From NCBI RefSeq assembly GCF_013373865.1, contig NC_050475.1, positions 5,595,001 through 5,659,000 of the forward strand: a stretch of 64,000 bases of DNA, written 5' to 3'. Below the pieces are notes generated by a model. The model did not search any database. It was given only the letters and a program-made list of their open reading frames with translations, and had not been told where the DNA came from. Shown piece after piece: positions 61,721 to 64,000 of the stretch. The first letter of the stretch is position 1, and the number at the start of each line of letters is the position of its first letter. The position numbers and the translations under genes are program-made. This stretch comes from Monomorium pharaonis. Taxonomy: Eukaryota > Arthropoda > Insecta > Hymenoptera > Formicidae.

Positions 61721-64000
61721 ATGTATATTTGGATTGCTTTACGCAAAATATAACATGCATCCTGACAAAGTGATATCCCGTGATTGCAAAAAATTTGAGA
61801 AACAGGATACAGGAAGACGGTGCCACGCTTTTTACCGATGGCGCGGCGTTACACACGCCGGAAATGCCTTTTAGTGCACGCGAATTCGAACGCAAAGTCG
61901 TCGTGTAAGCCGGGAAATACCTCGAAAGTTTCGTACATGCGTTTACGACTCGACCGAAGAGGAAAAGGAAAGCGAAGAGATAAAGCGTTAGATACTCTCG
62001 AATCTTTCACAGTGTCGCGCCTCACTGTCCGTCGACAAGACAAAGATGGGCTCACAAAGCGTGGGGTTTGGCGAGAATCGCGGGGATTTCTCCCAGTTTC
62101 TACGGGTAACACATTACGCACTGCTAACTTTTATGCACTGCTAATTCGACGATGCTTGCGCGAGACGCAAGTGTCAAAAAGTTTAACGTGCAATTTTCAC
62201 ATCAACGCTTCATTTTAGTGAAACTATTTTACCTTTATAATATTATAATAAAAATTAATAGTTATTATTCAATAATTTTATAATAATTAACTGTAATAAA
62301 AATTATTACATTATTCCATTTTGCTTTTTATTTCTTTTCAATGATTTCAATTACTTCAATTATTCAAAATTATACAAAATGTGTAAAATCTTCCAAGTTA
62401 AAACGTTTTAGATTTTTTACATATTAGAGAGCATTTGACGCACGTAGATTTTAATACATAATTGTTCTTATTAAACGCAAAAAAAATTTATCAAAGTCAG
62501 TATTGTGAGAGAGTTACTCAACGTTTTAAATGTTCGTGAAGAAGAAAAGACAAGTTAATTGTGTCTCGAAACGATAAATTATTACGGTTCACCACAACCA
62601 ATACTTCTGAAAAATCTTCATGCAGATAAATACGAAAAACAAAATATAGAAACCTGCAAATGGGGTGAAATCAGCCACCGATGCGGAACTGAAATTCCGC
62701 GCATGATACTGAGATCAGAATGGATGGGGATTTTTAACTTCTCGATACTACTTTCTCCCAAAAACTCATTCTCCATTACTTACTTGTCACCGGAATTGTT
62801 CCGACAACAATAAAGAATCTTTTTCCCCGTTGTTAATTCCGATCACTTTTTTATCTATAAAGACCGTAAATAAACTGGCAAAAATAAGCTGGAATCAAAA
62901 TGTATAAAAATTTGCAAAACTTCTGGATAAAAGTATTAGTAAGAGTATTAGTACCATTAATTAAAACAAGTTAAATTTTTGGTTTTTACGACTAAATCAT
63001 AAAATAACTGTATTTTAAATAAGAGAAGAAAGCCTGATCCGCCAATCTCATTTATATGTAAAACGCATTCTCTCCCTCCTTCCCTCTCTTTCTAGACCTC
63101 ATAAATGCCAACGCGCATTAGACTCTGTAATTACATTGATAGCCAAAGGCAAGTTCGTATGTAAATGCACAAATTTTTATATACAAGTTTTTTAAGTTTG
63201 GTTCGTATATTGTTTCTTATTTACGTTAAAGTAGATAATATATAATACAAATTGCTCTGATATTCATGTCGTCTTTATTATTTAAATTTATTTATCAAAG
63301 GTTGACCAAATATGATTGCCGAGAATGATGAGGCGACAACACTGTTCAAACGATGGCAATAAAATACGCAATTGCTATAATAAACTTAAGCGATTAAAAA
63401 AAATGTAATAAATATAGCTATGATAAAATAGAAAAGTGTTATACATCCAAATTTCGAATTTTAAACTCGAGTAAAAAACGATTATGCTACAATGATTAAC
63501 CCGGGCACGTGCCAGCCGTCGAGCTTAATCGCTGCAGCTTCGAAATCTGCCACTTATTGAAACCTCCATGCATCCTATTTTCACGAAAAAAAAAAAAAAC
63601 CGCTTGCGTGCTAGTCATTTGGATCTATTCGTTGCAACAAAGTATTGCTTGTACCAAGTTAAGTGACCTGTTTGATGAAGGTAAATTGATAGATCGGCTA
63701 CGCCAAGAGCGATGACTCCGATTCGATATTCATCCGATTATACGATCATTTTGTCCCGAGAAATTCGCGAACACTGATTATGTCCGCGTGCTCGTATTTC
63801 AGCGCTACCAATTTCGAAAACGGATGTCATTAAAGTTAACTACGCGTGTAACGCAAGGCACGTTTAAGGAGTCTCTTGTCTGGGCGACAAAACGTGATAC
63901 CTCTCTCGCATTCAAATTCAATTTTATTATAATTTATACGTATGATATATCAATCCTTAAATTAACTATCTGTTAGACATTTACTATTCGACAACATGAA

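Larger units (their letters stand above)
44135..64000. other. Gene-poor AT-rich DNA to the end of the window
   Basis: No supported coding exon or RNA gene. GC-richer patches occur at about 44.5-44.9, 45.4-45.7, 52.1-52.5, 55.1-55.5, 57.2-57.6, 58.5-58.8 and 61.8-62.2 kb. Each holds open frames of 70-140 codons without a recognisable domain, often on both strands. Microsatellites and one diverged repeat pair are listed separately. It may be intergenic or belong to introns of genes whose exons lie outside. Confidence 0.5.

Noticed and set aside
61820..62218. Basic open frame of 132 codons
   Set aside because: Arg/Lys-rich translation of a GC-richer patch, with an overlapping frame on the other strand and no homologous pattern recognised.

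Overview
The window looks like AT-rich nuclear DNA of an insect, most likely a hymenopteran and possibly an ant. It has short exons with GT/AG introns, AT-rich introns, TA/GA/TG microsatellites and long gene-poor stretches. The order-level assignment is inference from the laccase sequence and base composition; no search was run.

Two multi-exon protein genes can be read exon by exon, and they are convergent (tail to tail). On the + strand at 12414-18460, eight exons joined in frame encode the last 414 residues of a zona pellucida (ZP) domain membrane protein: complete ZP-N and ZP-C modules, one membrane segment and a basic, Gly/Ser/Tyr/His-rich cytoplasmic tail. On the - strand at 30349-23416, nine exons joined in frame encode the last 704 residues of laccase 2 (Lac2), the multicopper oxidase that tans insect cuticle, with all four copper-ligand motifs intact. 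Both genes lack their first coding exon(s), where the signal peptide should lie. That of the ZP gene would be left of 12414 and that of Lac2 right of 30349; neither could be identified. Both products are expected at the apical surface of epidermal cells, in the building and hardening of cuticle, so their pairing is suggestive, but co-regulation is only inference.

Layout: 1-12413 no recognised coding exon (upstream flank or long 5' intron of the ZP gene), with one hairpin followed by a T run and simple repeats; 12414-18460 ZP gene, with a perfect 32-bp inverted repeat in its fifth intron; 18461-23415 spacer between the two 3' ends; 23416-30349 Lac2, whose second visible intron carries a Helitron-like insertion with a 520-bp purine-rich minisatellite; 30350-64000 gene-poor DNA, probably beginning with the long first intron of Lac2, holding a MITE-like element, microsatellites, GC-richer islands, a promoter-like site, a possible microexon and a diverged repeat pair. 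The open frames in these flanks show no family signature and are not annotated as genes.
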